From: Uranotaenia lowii
Taxonomy: Eukaryota; Arthropoda; Insecta; Diptera; Culicidae
Assembly: GCF_029784155.1 (NCBI RefSeq)
Contig: NC_073692.1
Coordinates: forward strand, 271,903,327 to 271,967,326
DNA: 64,000 nucleotides
Reading direction: 5' to 3'
Of this stretch, positions 1-11,180 are shown in pieces. The first letter of the stretch is position 1; every line of letters starts with the position of its first letter. The notes under the pieces are model-generated. The model saw only the letters and a list, made by a program, of their open reading frames with translations, searched no databases and was not told the DNA's origin. The position numbers and the translations under genes are program-made.

Positions 1-235
1 GTGCAAAATAATGTAAATGTACAGTAAACAACAGCATTGAATGCTACCGGGAGTTTACATGAGATGTGCAGTATTATCACTGGTAAATAGCCGATTCCTT
101 TCTACCCATGTAGTTGCATGTAAATCTACGTGGATTTTTCTAAGTGTGTATGCTTCAATAGTGGGAGGTCTATTCGCGCTAATGCGCTTCAAAGCAATAC
201 TCATTAACGAGACCACTTTTAGCAAAACCTCCCCT

Positions 236-665
236 CCTTATGACTCGATGCCTGAACTCTCCTCTAACGACTTGAGAACCGACATCTCCTCGCAATGACT
301 CGAGATTCCCACACAAACCTCTCCTCTTCGCGACTTGAGGCCTGATCTCTCCTCTAACGACTCGAGTTCCGACCCCTCCTTGCATCGACTCGAGGCTACC
401 TCTCCTCTGCACGATTCAAGGCCCGATCTCTCCTCTTACGACTTGAAATCTGACCTCTCCTCGCAATGACTCGAGGTGACCACTTGTACCCCTTCTCTTG
501 TTGATAAGGGGGCCTTGATCCCTCCTCTTACGACTCGAGACCCGACCCCTTATCATAAAGACTCGGGATTGACCACACAAACCTCTCCACCTGAAGGTTT
601 GAGGCCTGACCTCTCCTCTAACGACTCGAGGCCCGACCTCTTATCTTCAGGGTTCGAGGTTTGCC
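236..665. repeat. Degenerate minisatellite, unit about 26-33 bp
   Basis: About 14 degenerate units run head to tail, each built on GACTCGAGGCCCGACCTCTCCTC with substitutions and small indels. One or two units recur near 34270-34310, again beside the R1-like 3' tail sequence. The array therefore probably belongs to the untranslated tail of that LINE family, read on the minus strand here. No coding role is evident. Confidence 0.7.
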
Positions 666-998
666 ACCTTGCCCGTCGTGTGCCTGATCGAGAGCTTATC
701 TAGACTCGCGCCTGTCACGGCACACGCGCGGGACTTAACGCAACGACTCGGATGATTCCCGACGAAAAACTCATCCTACTCCGACTCGTGGGTATTCTCC
801 GAACGTGGAATAACCCTTTCCCAATGATTTCCACTGCGATGAAGGTCAAGTCTTATCCCCGCAGCTTCTGTTATTGAGAACCGTCCAACTCGGATACTCC
901 CCGAAGGTGGAGCATCCCACGCACGAACGCGTCGCACCCACGGCCTCCGCTAGGCAGAAGGTGTTGCCTTATCTTTGTAACTTCAAACCGTGGGGTCG
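666..998 (-). repeat. R1-like LINE 3' untranslated segment
   Basis: This segment matches, in reverse complement, the DNA that follows the R1-like ORF at 23045-23569 and 26047-26115. Shared landmarks are the CGCGCCTGTCACGGCACACG block, the 'TTATCCCCGCAGCT' block and the 'CAGAAGGTG...TTATCTTTG' block. It also matches 1990-2400 and 34300-34690. It is non-coding and ends at the DNA element inserted at 999. Confidence 0.6.
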
Positions 999-1989
999 CC
1001 CAAGCAACCAAAAGTTCGAATATCACTTAAGGAACGAACTAATAAGTTCATATATAGCTGTACAAAAGTTCTGTGGAACTTTTTTGCTGTTCACAATGCT
1101 TTTTCGAGGTCCATGGAACTTCATTCTTTATCAAGTTCAGCAAATACTCAAAAAAAGCTTTAAAGTACTGTTTTGGTTTCTGTTTCTACTTTTTGGGAAC
1201 TTTAAAGTTTGTATGAAGAAAAACAATCTACTTGTTACGTACTTCTCATTTTTTTCAAAATCAAGTAGCTATCAAAGGGTTGCAAGTCTCTTTGTACAGC
1301 TCAATAGTTCGTAAAAAAATCAATGTTGTACTATTTTGTAAACTTGAAAGTTTTTAATTAGTTCCAACGGGCGTTCAAAAGCAACTTCGTATTATAGAAA
1401 CTTTGAAGTAGCTTTAAAGGCTAAAATCTACTTTTTTCGAACTTCAACACGTGTTTGCATAAATAAACACATCGTTACTTGGGAAACAATGAAGTACACA
1501 TTAAGTTCCGGAAGAACTTTTTAACAGCTTGAAAGTGGGAATTAAGTAGAAATAATGAACCTGAAAGTCGTTTTAAAGAAAATCATCACATCGAGTAAAA
1601 TCGTTGCCTACTCATGATGTTCATATAGGGCAATAAGTATGGATCTCAACTTTCAAGCAGTGAGCTCAGGTTCGAAGCTTGGTAAGAACATGTTTTTTAA
1701 ATGTAATGTGAGTTAGTAACAAATATAGTTGATTAATATGAATCAAAATAGCAGACTTGAGAAGGCAATTGAAGGAGCGGAAGAGTATTTTTTTCGATTT
1801 TTTATGCTGCTTATAAAGTGTATTTTGAAGCTGGTTAGAAGTTGTTTGACGATTTATGCGAACTTTTTGTCAACTTTAAAGTTCGTTTACCTACTTAAAA
1901 ATTGAGCTGAAAAGAAGTTATATTAGCATACTCAATTAAGCTGATCAAACCTGATAGAGGAATTTTATCCGAACTTTTGGTTGCTTGGG
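999..1989. mobile_element. TIR DNA element with internal AAGTTC/GAACTT motif arrays
   Basis: The ends are a perfect 20-bp inverted repeat, CCCAAGCAACCAAAAGTTCG at 999-1018 and its complement at 1970-1989. The flanking R1-like sequence would be continuous if the element and one CG (997-998 or 1990-1991) were removed, as comparison with 2360-2372 shows, so a 2-bp target copy CG is likely. Many copies of AAGTTC and GAACTT lie inside both flanks, echoing the terminal motif. No transposase is visible, so it is non-autonomous. Its ends resemble those of the larger element at 10947-14797. Confidence 0.75.
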
Positions 1990-2740
1990 CGGACGCAATC
2001 TACTCGACAGCTCCCCATCGATGGGGTCAGTCTACTCCGACCGTTGTCCGGTCTTCTTTATCCCCCTTGGCTGGCAACCCTAGGATTTTTTGTCCCGCGG
2101 ATTTTCCTGCCCTTTGTGTGCCAGATCCAGAGCAGCTTGTCCCGGACTCGCGCCTGTCACGGCACACGTAAGAGACTTGGAACGCTACGACTCGGATGTT
2201 TCCCGACGGTGACGACATCCTACACCGACTCGAGAGGCTCGCCCGGCATCGAGAGCCTCTCTACCCGTGGGTATCCCCTGACATTGGGGTATCCTACACA
2301 GGTTTGCGACGCACCTCTAACCTCCACTACGCAGAAGATGATGTCTTATCTTTGTAGCTTCGATAAAGGGATCGGACGCACACTACTCAGATGAACCCCG
2401 TCGATGGAGTCATCCTACACCGTTCGCGGACTGCCGATGGTTCCAGCTCCTCGGCAGGGCAGTCACGATCCGGGTGAACTCATCGCTGACCGCATGCCAA
2501 GTGTTGGAATCCGCACACATCCTCTGTACAACGTTGTCTGCTGTCGTATCGGGCCCACAGGCGGCAAATATGGAAGTACGTACCGCCGCTAACCTCGGAC
2601 AGACAAATACCACATGATCGGGTGTTTCCTCTACATCCACATAACCTGGGCAATATGCTAAGTCGCTGCAAGTTACAGTTTCTTCCCAGGGCCTGCCTCA
2701 AGTGTGGAAACTTTTTCCGTACGCACACCTGAAGGCACAT
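1990..2740 (-). pseudogene. R1-like LINE: ORF2 C-terminus and 3' tail, 5'-truncated
   Basis: On the minus strand, 2640-2410 encodes a peptide with ETPDHVVFVCPRL, then PDTTADNVVQRMCADSNTW and FTRIVTALPRSWN. It aligns over its whole length with the C-terminal zinc-knuckle region of the R1-like ORF at 22686-23045. The 3' untranslated part (2400-1990) matches the tail after that ORF. The LINE is truncated on its 5' side near 2740, and its tail is split by the DNA element at 999-1989. The protein would be the reverse transcriptase of an rDNA-type (R1 clade) retrotransposon; this copy cannot make one. Confidence 0.75.
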
Positions 2741-2747
2741 GATGACG

Positions 2748-2824
2748 GTTTTTGACGTTACTAAGATGATCTATTATCAAGTATTCGATAATTGACAATA
2801 TTTTATCTTAGTATCGTCAAAAAC
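2748..2824. repeat. 77-bp imperfect hairpin
   Basis: GTTTTTGACGTTACTAAGAT at 2748-2767 pairs with its near-complement at 2805-2824 (one mismatch) around a 37-bp loop. It abuts the truncated R1 fragment. It could be a tiny TIR remnant; no target duplication was recognised. Confidence 0.6.
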
Positions 2825-3271
2825 AATCATTTTGGGATGTTTCTACGTTTTCAATGGTGCGTTTACTGGATATAATTAACTACTACTATACTAAAGTTAC
2901 TCAAAACCACATAGCATATGTACCAGTACCTGTGCTAACCTTTCAGAATCGTAAGCTCCAGCACATAAGGAGGGAAGGGCTCTAGAAAATGGAGGTCACA
3001 TTTGAAGTAGCTCAATGGTCGATACTGTGCATTGTTCTGTGAAATATCATGTTTGAATTTCTCAGGGACTGGGGTATTTTTGCATCGTATGTTGTAATGC
3101 AAAAAGTGAAAAGCTGGTGAATAGGGATATGTCTTTTTGCATTGCAAAAAAACTACCAAACTAACAACCCAGATACGGTCAATTGAACTTGCGACTCTAC
3201 CCGTTACGCTATGAGACATCCAAACCAAACACCAATTTACCAAGATTCGAACACGACGCACAACATGAGTA

Positions 3272-3301
3272 TGATGCCAATACCTGGCAAGCGGTCAGCG
3301 A
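3272..3301 (+). pseudogene. Very short R1-like ORF2 scrap
   Basis: The plus strand encodes DANTWQAVSE, which matches EDANTWRVVSDGF of the R1-like ORF at 22686-23045 and DSNTWHAVSDEF at 2410-2640. The match is short, and the following open frame to 3467 is not recognised. It may simply be a rearranged crumb of the neighbouring LINE. Confidence 0.4.
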
Positions 3302-3738
3302 ACAATTGGATTATGATTGCTTTGCAAAGAAGTTAGAGACTGTAGCAAATCTGGAACAAAGATTTCGGTCGCATTTACCTACTTCTGCGCAGTACCTATA
3401 TCAGCACATGTCTCGATTAAATAGTGATCATTTGTCATTACTCTTTAAGTTGATAGGTCACCAATGAGCTGTGCATTTGAAGAATTTAAATTCAAAATGA
3501 ATCCGTGAAGATTATTGCCGAGGAATGTCTGTATCCGCGATGCCAGGTAAATGTTTGACGTTTTGTAGTTAGGACAAATGTATGGCAGTTTGCAAAAGTT
3601 TTCCAAAAGCTCCCTAACTAATCTTAACTCTTCTATGGAGGACCTGATGTCGATAGTGTTTGCTTATAACTCCCATGGTCTCCCATCCGACGTTTTGCTT
3701 TAGGACAGATCCCGGCTGTAGGTGTAGAAAATAGGGGT

Positions 3739-4099
3739 TGTGGCATCTTGATATATGTTGTCTTTGCGCTCTCACCATAAATACAGGCAGGTAAAAGAAC
3801 CGAATTCATCCGACGATGATGAGCAATCGCTAGCACAACTTACCTCTACAGGGTCAAGTCAGTAATCAAGTCGGTTGGAGTAGTCTGAATTTGGACCTCA
3901 ATAAGGTCCAGAACCGGGACTCCACATTGGCGATCCATGCCAGTGTTTTGGCATTCCCCCTCAGGGTGGAGGGAAGAATGGGGCAAGTGCTTGAGTGTAA
4001 CTCATCACTGGTCATACAAAGCCGTTAGGCAACGAAGGATCCGATTGCCCGTCAGGGTAAAGAAGTGTGTGACAGCCCAAAAGGGCAAAGAGGGATTTG
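3739..4099 (+). mobile_element. Old TRIM copy: 5' LTR, primer-site region and internal repeats
   Basis: Positions 3739-3926 form an LTR-like block beginning TGTGGCATC and ending GACTCCACA. It is followed at once by TTGGCGATCCATGCCAG, the same primer-site-like string as in the intact TRIM at 60396-61702. The next 170 bp contain the same internal repeat type (GCCCxxxAGGGxAAAGAGGGATT). The LTR is clearly diverged from the young copy and there is no matching 3' LTR. The element is cut at 4099 by the CR1-like LINE and resumes at 7125. Confidence 0.8.
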
Positions 4100-5146
4100 T
4101 TATTTGTTTATTTTTCATCAACAGATCACATATTGATCCAAATGATAGGTTAAAAATTAAAGACAAACTACAATTACACGGAATTCACCCTATACTATAC
4201 TTAAAGCACTAAGGATTCTTCTTCGGAATAATTCCCTCGAAACTTCAAAATCAAAATGATCTGAGAAGCGGTTAAACGTCCTTATTGCACCAATTAGCGC
4301 TGTATTAGCTCCGTAGTTATTCTGTCGGAGAGGAGCAAAGAGCTGAAGATTACGATTCCTCAAGCCTCGGGATCGCACGCTGAGTTGGATTGCTTCTAGC
4401 AGTGCAGGGCAGTCGGTTCGAGACGAAAGCAGATCGGCAAGAATAGAGGCCCGTGTTGCGGTCCGGCGGGCCTGCTGCGTGTCGATGTCGATAAGGCGGC
4501 AGCGGCTTTCGTAGCTGGGGAGTCGGAACGGGTCTTGCCAGTTCAGGTTCCGGAGAGCGAAGCGCAGGCCTCGATACACTTCGAGCCATTTTGGTAGTAG
4601 GGGCACCATACAGCCGAGGCATATTCGAGCGACGATCGAACCAAGCTGCAGTAAAGACTCTTGAGACAATAAATATCCTTAAAGTCTTTTGTCATGCGGA
4701 ATAAAAGACCCAGGCATCTGGAAGCTTTATCGACAATGTAGTTTGTGTGGATCTTGAAATCCAGCCGTTCGTCCAGGATCACACCAAGGTCTTTCACATG
4801 CTCAACTCGTGCAATTGCCTCATGTCCAAAAAAATAATCAGCCGATAGCGGTACCCGCTTGCGTGAAAACGAAATTACCGTACATTTGTTGCGATTCAAG
4901 GGAAGGCAATTGACAACACACCAGGCGGCGAAGATGTTAAACTGGCTCTGCAAGACGTTGACAGCTTCGGGGCTGTTGATGGATTGAAACAATTTCAAGT
5001 CGTCGGCATACGCCAGTTTTGGTCCATCGAGAAGCAGCAGCACGTCGTTGAAGTAGATCAGGAATATGATGGGTTGAGGTACTCCAGAAGAGGCAGGGAA
5101 TTGATTGGGAAATGATTCACTTGATCAATAAGTTTCCGTCCTACCA

Positions 5147-6131
5147 CACAGCAAAAAATTTTTAAAAGTACACGGAATCTAAAAAAACGAGTGATCTATT
5201 TTTTCTTGAGTGTAATTGCAAAAAGATGTAATTTTAAACTCCTTTTGATGTAATATTAGACTTTTTTTCAAAAATAGGATAGAAATAAACTGTTTTGATG
5301 TAATTTTACATTGCGTCGTGCAAAAATCAACCGGTCAATGAAATTTATGTCACAAACCGTGTAAAGTTAGATCTGTTTGATTTAAAACTGAATGCAAATA
5401 TTTAACTTCTGCCTTTTTATATTTCGTTAGTTTGCGCACAAAGTAAACAAGTCGAAAAATTATTCGGAAACGAGTGGATCAAAGGCGTAGCTACCTACAG
5501 CAGCACTTCTAGAGTCTTTTAAAGTCGTAAGTATACGTGAAATGAAGAATGCGGTTGAAACTGACTAGTTTTTTCTGCATTACAGCAAGGTCAGATATTT
5601 TCGCAAAGGCTGATATTTATCCGGACAGTTATTATCCGGACAATCTTTTTGTCAGATCAATTAAAGTGTCCAAGTGCTGACCGAAAGATCATGATGTTCC
5701 GGAACCATTCGAGGATACTGATGACGCTGAACTGTAAAAACATCCGCGTGCTGGGAATCATCGGATGCAACAACAATTCCAGCTTGACGCTTTCCGTGAT
5801 GGTGTTTTAATTTTCAGTTTTGTAAATAAATGTGAATTAAAAATAATGCATGTGGGCGTATTCATTCAAAGACAAAAGCAAAAAACCTGAATATTTAGCT
5901 AAAAAATTACAATATTTACGATAATAAATTTAAAAATTTACATCCCTGTGTATTTTTACACGACGGCTTTTGTGATCCGATCTCGTGCATTGGTTTCAAT
6001 CTAAATTTACACGCCTCAAAAATTACATTCTGGAAAAAAAAATAAACCGTGATAGAATTTTACATCGAAATCGATATTCCGTTTTCGTGCATCGTTTTCG
6101 ATCTAAATTTACACGAATTTATCTTGCTGTG
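5147..6131. mobile_element. 985-bp DNA element with CACAGCAA ends, nested in the CR1-like LINE
   Basis: The ends are CACAGCAA at 5147 and TTGCTGTG at 6131. CA is present on both sides (5145-5146, 6132-6133), and removing the element plus one CA restores the LINE codons for SYLVGRKL. The motif 'TCTAAATTTACACG' occurs at about 6000 and 6104 inside a diverged ~115-bp tandem unit, and related TGTAAATTT/TTTTACA strings lie near both ends. The core (about 5430-5830) carries a GTAAGT...TTACAG intron, an open exon and an AATAAA signal. No transposase motif is seen. Confidence 0.8.
5586..5810 (+). CDS. Small spliced open frame in the core of a DNA element
   Basis: A clean donor (GTC^GTAAGT after 5526) and acceptor (CTGCATTACAG^ ending 5585) define a 59-nt intron. 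The downstream exon is open from its first base for 74 codons and ends TAA at 5808-5810, followed by AATAAA at about 5823. The same frame extends back through the upstream exon (...PTAALLESFKV) to a stop without an obvious ATG; an internal Met-Met lies about 38 codons into the downstream exon. I recognise no domain. It may be a captured host fragment, an element-encoded short protein, or a spliced non-coding RNA. Splice geometry is the only real evidence. Confidence 0.4.
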   Translation, partial: QGQIFSQRLIFIRTVIIRTIFLSDQLKCPSADRKIMMFRNHSRILMTLNCKNIRVLGIIGCNNNSSLTLSVMVF

Positions 6132-7124
6132 CAGGTAGCTATGGAACCATTCCAGTAAAGAGCCGCAAATACCGATACGATCTAGTTTGGCTATGGCTAT
6201 TTTGTGGTTTACCTTGTCGAAAGCTGCGATCAGGTCGGTGTAGATTACGTCGGTTTGAGATCCCATGGCAAAACTGTCTTGCACGGAAGATGTGAACGTC
6301 AACAGGTTTGTTGTCGTAGAGCGTTTGGGCATGAATCCATGTTGTTCGTTAGAGAAATAAAAATTGCAATACGAGAAAAATGGATCTAATACAACCAGCT
6401 CAAACAGTTTGGCGATCGCACATAGGGCAGAAATACCGCGATAATTGTTAACGTTCCTCCTGTCACCTTTTTTGTAGACCGGAAACATGTAAGCCTCTTT
6501 CCAAATGGAAGGGAACGTGGATTCCGTGAGCGATGATTGGAAGATTCGCTTTATAGGAGTCAGCATATGTGATATATAGCGTTTTAGAAAAGTCGCTGGA
6601 ATGCCATCCGGACCTGCAGAGACACTGGATTTCAGCTTAGCAGTCGCCTTCAAGATGGTATCGTCATCGATTACGATGTGATGAAAGGAAGTGCTCTGAT
6701 GTGGGACGTTACTAGCCGCAAAAGTCAACTGGTCCGTGGATATTGAACCAGAATCAAAAGTACTACGGAATTTGTCAGCGAAGAGGTTACAAATATCAAG
6801 GTCCGAGGTCGCCGACTTGTCTTCCAAAAACATGTAGGACGGTAAGCCCGATTCTTTCCGTTGGTCCCTAATGTACTGCCAAAACGATTTGGGTCTAGTT
6901 TTAAAACCATGCTGAATCCGGAGAAGGTAGCCCTGGTAACAACGCGTGCATACTTTTTTATAAGCTGCGTTAAGTTTGCGATACTGGTTTTTGGCGTGGA
7001 GAGACTTGTGCCTCAAGTAGTAGCGGAGGGCTTTGTTCTTAAGTGCTTTCATTTGTCGCAACTCTTTCGTGACCCAGGGAGCACGTAGGTCAGAGGCTGC
7101 TGAGCGTTTTGGTACGTGACGATC

Positions 7125-7197
7125 GATTTGACCGCCCAATAGGGTAAAGAAGGATATGATTGCTAGAAAAGGCAAAGTTGGGATTTGACCGCCTATG
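7125..7197 (+). mobile_element. Remainder of the old TRIM copy
   Basis: GATTTGACCGCCCAATAGGG and the next ~50 bp continue the TRIM internal repeat interrupted at 4099 and match 60790-60840 of the young TRIM. No 3' LTR follows, so this copy is truncated. Confidence 0.7.
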
Positions 7198-7549
7198 AGT
7201 TTTTGTGTTAAACGATTACAATTTTTTTTTTAAATCCTCAGTTTTTTTTCCGAAAAGTAATAAAAAATGTTACAGTGATTATATGTTTGCCTGACCTAGC
7301 TTACAGTGACTGATTTTAAGCTTTCGGCGAAAAAAAAAATCAAAATGTATTTTAAAACGTTTTTGTTAACTTTTCCAAGTTTCAGCCAGTTAGGAAATTG
7401 GCTTATTTAGTGTCTGAATACTAAACAATGAGGTAACTCACACTTTAATGCTGTTTTCTATGGTTAAACAAGCACCCTCTTTAAGGTGGTCATTATGCCC
7501 GTATCTCCCCTATTTAGTGAGAACCTGTTTAATTATTCTAGCAGCTCAC

Positions 7550-7855
7550 CTTTACACTAATGGTGATAAACCGCTTTACCGGCAGCTTTAGGTTCATGAC
7601 TTCGGCATATCGTGACTCCGTCCGCCATGGAATGTGAATCTTAACGAAAAAGGTCTTCTCATCGAAGGCCTGTGATTTATCTTCCACCTCGAACTCCAGC
7701 CCCTCTTTGAGAAGGTTCTCCTGAAACACCCTTCTCTGATGCCGCTTGAGTGCTTCTAATTCCGTCATCACCCCGGTGTCGTCTTCTTCGTAGCACAAAA
7801 TCATATCGATCTTACGACGGCCGTCACGGAACATCAAAGACTCTGGATCTAGTCC
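7550..7855 (-). CDS. Anoctamer (TMEM16) gene, exon 4: start of the dimerisation domain
   Basis: This exon encodes 102 residues that read like the conserved cytosolic N-terminal domain of anoctamers. It holds FRDGRRKIDMILCYEEDD, then a charged helix (ELEALKRHQRRVFQENLLKE), then GLEFEVED, FFVKIHIPW and YAEVMNLKLPVKR. In the family this domain precedes the ten-helix channel/scramblase core. The acceptor is a pyrimidine-rich TTTTTTCAG before 7855 and the donor is AAG^GTGAGC after 7550; both borders are phase 0. The membrane exons must lie further along the minus strand, at lower coordinates or outside the window; none is visible between 1 and 7549. Which anoctamer paralogue this is cannot be told from this domain alone. 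Confidence 0.85.
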
Positions 7856-7909
7856 CTGAAAAAATGGAACACTCAATTATTTAGTAACTTCAAGCAGCTA
7901 TGACATCAC

Positions 7910-8210
7910 ATTGGAAACCTCTTTGTCCTGTTTGCTTGGTCGTCGAGTGTTGTCGGATTGTTCCGAGGTTTTACGCCTTTTGCTTCGGAAACTTGTCCCT
8001 CCCATACTGTTGCGGCCCTGGGTATCTTTTCCGTCACGACCTGCTGCCATTCCCGCCCCAATAAGCTTGGTCGATGACCTGCGACGCTCATTTGTCAAAC
8101 TTACGGTGCTAGAATTGAAGCTCTTGTTGATCTCTGACGCAATATCCGACGAATCCATTGGGGTGCCCGGGATGTTTTCGCTATCCGATATCTTGGGACC
8201 AAATATTTTG
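7910..8210 (-). CDS. Anoctamer gene, exon 3
   Basis: The exon is 301 nt, begins after TATTTACAG and completes a split Ser codon with exon 2 (phase 2). It encodes a low-complexity, Ser- and Arg/Lys-rich cytosolic stretch with KIFGPKISDSENIPGTPMD, RRRSSTKLIG and RSKRRKTSEQ. It ends at AAT^GTGATG, a weak donor that keeps phase 0 into exon 4. Divergent, disordered N-termini are usual in insect anoctamers, so assignment rests on splice phase and position rather than homology. Confidence 0.7.
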
Positions 8211-8322
8211 CTGTAAATAGCGGGACTAAGTCATGCGTTATTTTCCAAAGATGGATTTGAACGCCAATTGGATGTTAAGGGACTAAGTTGAATTTTTGAT
8301 GGTAAATTATAGGATAGCATAC

Positions 8323-8873
8323 CTTCTATTGTGCTCGTCGATTACTTTCATTTGTTCGATGGCCTTGTCCTGTGCCTCGAGCCATTTTTCTACCGGTGAC
8401 TTAAGCAGAGGACTTTCCATAATATCATCCAGAGCCGAAAGTGTTTTATCGGTGGTAGATATACTTAATTTTAAGTGGTCCGTATCTCCGGCCGCCGATT
8501 CAGTTTGACCTTGGTAAAAACCGGCGTTCGAATCCTCGGATATTATCCCATGATGACTGCTTTCGTGTTTGTTGTTGCTACTACTGCTGTTATTGTTGTT
8601 CGTGTAGTCTAAAGACGTCGTCGTCGAGATTGTTCCATGCGTGTCTAATTCAGCATTCATGCTTGTCGTTCGAGCGGTGTGGAATTTGTTCGAACCGCCA
8701 TTCGCATTGCTGTTGTTGCTACTGCTCCCGTTGTGATTCGAATATGGGTTCAATCCTCCATTCATGCCGTTGCTGGCATTCGAGTTGCTACAGCACGGAA
8801 AACTATTAATAGTCTGGATGTTGTCGGTGCTGTGTCGCATGAATAATTGATTCTGATCGTTCTGGTTATTTAT
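8323..8873 (-). CDS. Anoctamer gene, exon 2 (Asn/Ser-rich N-terminal region)
   Basis: The acceptor is strong: a long pyrimidine tract (about 8880-8900 on the plus strand as A/G) followed by TTTGTACAG. The exon is open for 183 codons, begins INNQNDQN and is rich in Asn and Ser runs. It becomes ordered near the end: HLKLSISTTDKTLSALDDIMESPLLKSPVEKWLEAQDKAIEQ. It ends AATAGAAG^GTATGC (phase 2), matching exon 3. An internal ATG at 8840 is possible as an alternative start, but the frame stays open to the acceptor, so an upstream exon is more likely. Confidence 0.7.
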
Positions 8874-10040
8874 CTGTACAAAGAAAGAAAGGAGAAAAAA
8901 AAAACAATCTCAAAAACAATGAACGCACTATTTTTTGGGTTTTCAAAGTTTGACGCATGATATGACGTCTGTAAGAGAATCCTTTGAATGACGCTTGGAG
9001 AAGTCCTATGATGACAACAGAAGAAAATTTTATTGGCGTAGTTAGATTTTAACCTTAGGAATCAATATCAATTGAAATACTATTTCTGAATATTGGAATT
9101 TCGGATTTTGAGAATCCGAAGTACCTACCAAGACCCTTTCGCTCAATTCACAAAGAACACACGCATTTGATCGAAGATGGTTGCCGAACCATTATGGAGC
9201 ATTTCTTAAGAACCTTATTTCTGTCTTCTATATCTTTGGAGACAATTATGGTTAAGTGGGTAATTATGATCGCGCAGTAAGTCCGATAGAATTCTTCGAG
9301 GACCTCAATAAATTCTCGAGATCTTTAATTTTCTTCGCTGTTACCAATATGGCATGTTTTTTTTAAAGAAAAATATTTCCATAGTGTAAGTGATGAATCT
9401 TTGGCCGTGATAGACTTTTTGAAAATAAGCTGCTACCAATTTGACGGTCAACCAAAGACTAACTTTATTAGATTTATTATCCCAAATGTCAACTGTACAC
9501 ATGTTTTGCTTACAATTAAAAGGTGTCGTCACCAACGAATGTTGGTGTCTACACGAGCCGCTAGCGTCAGCATAAAATGTGCTACTGTGTTCGTGTGCGC
9601 TTTTGGTTCCCGGTGCGTTGCTGATTGGCTGCAGCCGTGTGGTTTCACGTGGTGTCGGTTGATACGGTGATAACTTGTATGTTATGGGTTCAATTGATCC
9701 CTGTCTTGATCTTCCGAAATGAATTCAAGGTAGACTCTTTCCTTTCGATTGGCAGCAGTGAAAACTGCTGAACCAATTTAGACTTTAACGGGTTTACCTT
9801 TTCCGATGTTTCCGATACAAGAATAGTGCCCTAATAAGCTCTAATGAGCTGGGTTACCCAGCCTTGATACCCACTTTTTAAAGCGTCAAATACCCGAGCG
9901 TCAGAGAAATGGGCGGGAAATCGATGGGTTTTTTTTTCTCTGGATTAAAAGTGATAAAAGAGAAGACTATCGTTCAGAATCTTTTCTGCATTGAATGCAT
10001 GTGGATGATTTATTCTATCTAAACAATAAATTTTTTTCTT

Positions 10041-10589
10041 GATTTTCAGCAAAACAAACTTGCTGGAAAAGTTCAGTAATCCGCATTTTTGCTGGAAACC
10101 AGCAAACATTCTCCGTCTTGCTGATTTATCCAGTAGGTACTTGATCTTCATTGCTGAAAAAATAGCAATCGATCTGTCAAATTCGAATTTGTTTTTGTTT
10201 TTGCTAATTATTTTTCGTTGCGCGCGAAAAAGTGTTTGACTTCTAGTGATGAAGCATTCAAACCAAAGGTATATTTTTTTCGAAGAGATAAAATATTTCG
10301 TTAAGGAATCTAATAATTTATAATTTTATTTCAGATGAAGCATGATGTACACCATGCGGGCTAAAATTTTAAATCTAATTTAGAATCCAAGAAAATCTGA
10401 TTTTTTGAAAAAATCGTGGTTTCCAGCAATTAAGATAACTGGTTTCCAGTTATTGAGATTGCTGGATTTCCAGTAATCAAGTTTTCTGGATTTTTCAGCA
10501 ATCAAAATTGCTGGAAATTTTGGTAGAAATCCAGCGGGACAAAATCCAGCAAAAATTTGCTGATTTTCAGCAAAACACAATTTGCTGTG
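10041..10589. mobile_element. DNA element built of TTGCTGGAAA / CCAGCAA motif arrays
   Basis: Both flanks contain many copies of CAGCAAAAC, TTGCTGGAAA and TTTCCAGCAA in both orientations. The right edge ends TTTGCTGTG at about 10589, like the ends of the element at 5147-6131; the matching left CAC end was not found, so boundaries are approximate. The core has a GTATAT...TTTATTTCAG intron-like segment (about 10269-10334) joining very short frames. No transposase is seen. Confidence 0.55.
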
Positions 10590-11180
10590 AACATTCTATT
10601 GATTTGTGTAACTTTTCCTTTTCGTCTATATACTCCACAATCCCTAGAGTCCAAAAAGATATATTTTTCATCTGAAAAGATCTTGATCATTGCTTAGCAT
10701 TAGCATTAATTCATGAATGGCCTGATAAAAAGGACTCAAAAAATTGCTTTAATCTAAAAATTGTGCCATTTAGTATGTAATGACTATAGGGTAGTAGACA
10801 ATCTTTCAGGATTCTCTTTGTCGGAAACTTATAAATTGTGAAATAAGAACTTTTATGGCTAAAAATCAATTGACCTTTTATCTTCAGATTTTGTTTGATT
10901 TTTGCTAAGAATTATAGCAGCCTGGCTAAATGCTCAAGTCTCCTTACCCAAGTAACATAGATTAAGCCAATTGGCTTTTTTGAGTTTTAATATTGTTTTA
11001 TGAAGACTTTTCCATGGCATCAAATTTTAAAAACGGTTCTGTTGTAACATAGGAAATGCTTCATTTATCGTGTGTTTTAAAAGAGCCCTGAAAGTTTTGC
11101 TAAAACTTGAATGAAACACTATCTTAAGGGTGTTGTAAAAACGTTGCAAAAGTATTGCTTAAGCATCAATAAAACACATA

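Larger units (their letters stand above)
4100..7124 (-). pseudogene. CR1/L2-like LINE ORF2, 5'-truncated, with nested DNA element
   Basis: Read on the minus strand, 7124-6132 encodes the linker and N-terminal reverse transcriptase, including SAGPDGIPATF, PVYKKGDRRNVNNYRGIS, NEQHGFMPKRSTTTNLL and TDVIYTDLIAAFDKVNH. After the insertion at 5147-6131 the frame resumes with SSGVPQ, LAYADDLKLF, VKDLGVILDE and the C-terminal domain, ending at 4190. There is at least one frameshift near 4600. The 3' untranslated tail (4189-4100) ends in AATAAACAAATAAC. A 6-bp target copy GATTTG sits at 4094-4099 and 7125-7130 inside the TRIM internal repeat, so the insertion is exactly bounded. The endonuclease is missing because of 5' truncation. 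The architecture lacks RNase H, as in CR1/L2-type elements. Confidence 0.85.

Noticed and set aside
3160..3260. Possible tRNA gene or tRNA-derived SINE head
   Set aside because: A-box and B-box-like words are present in reverse but only about 20 bp apart and no cloverleaf can be drawn.
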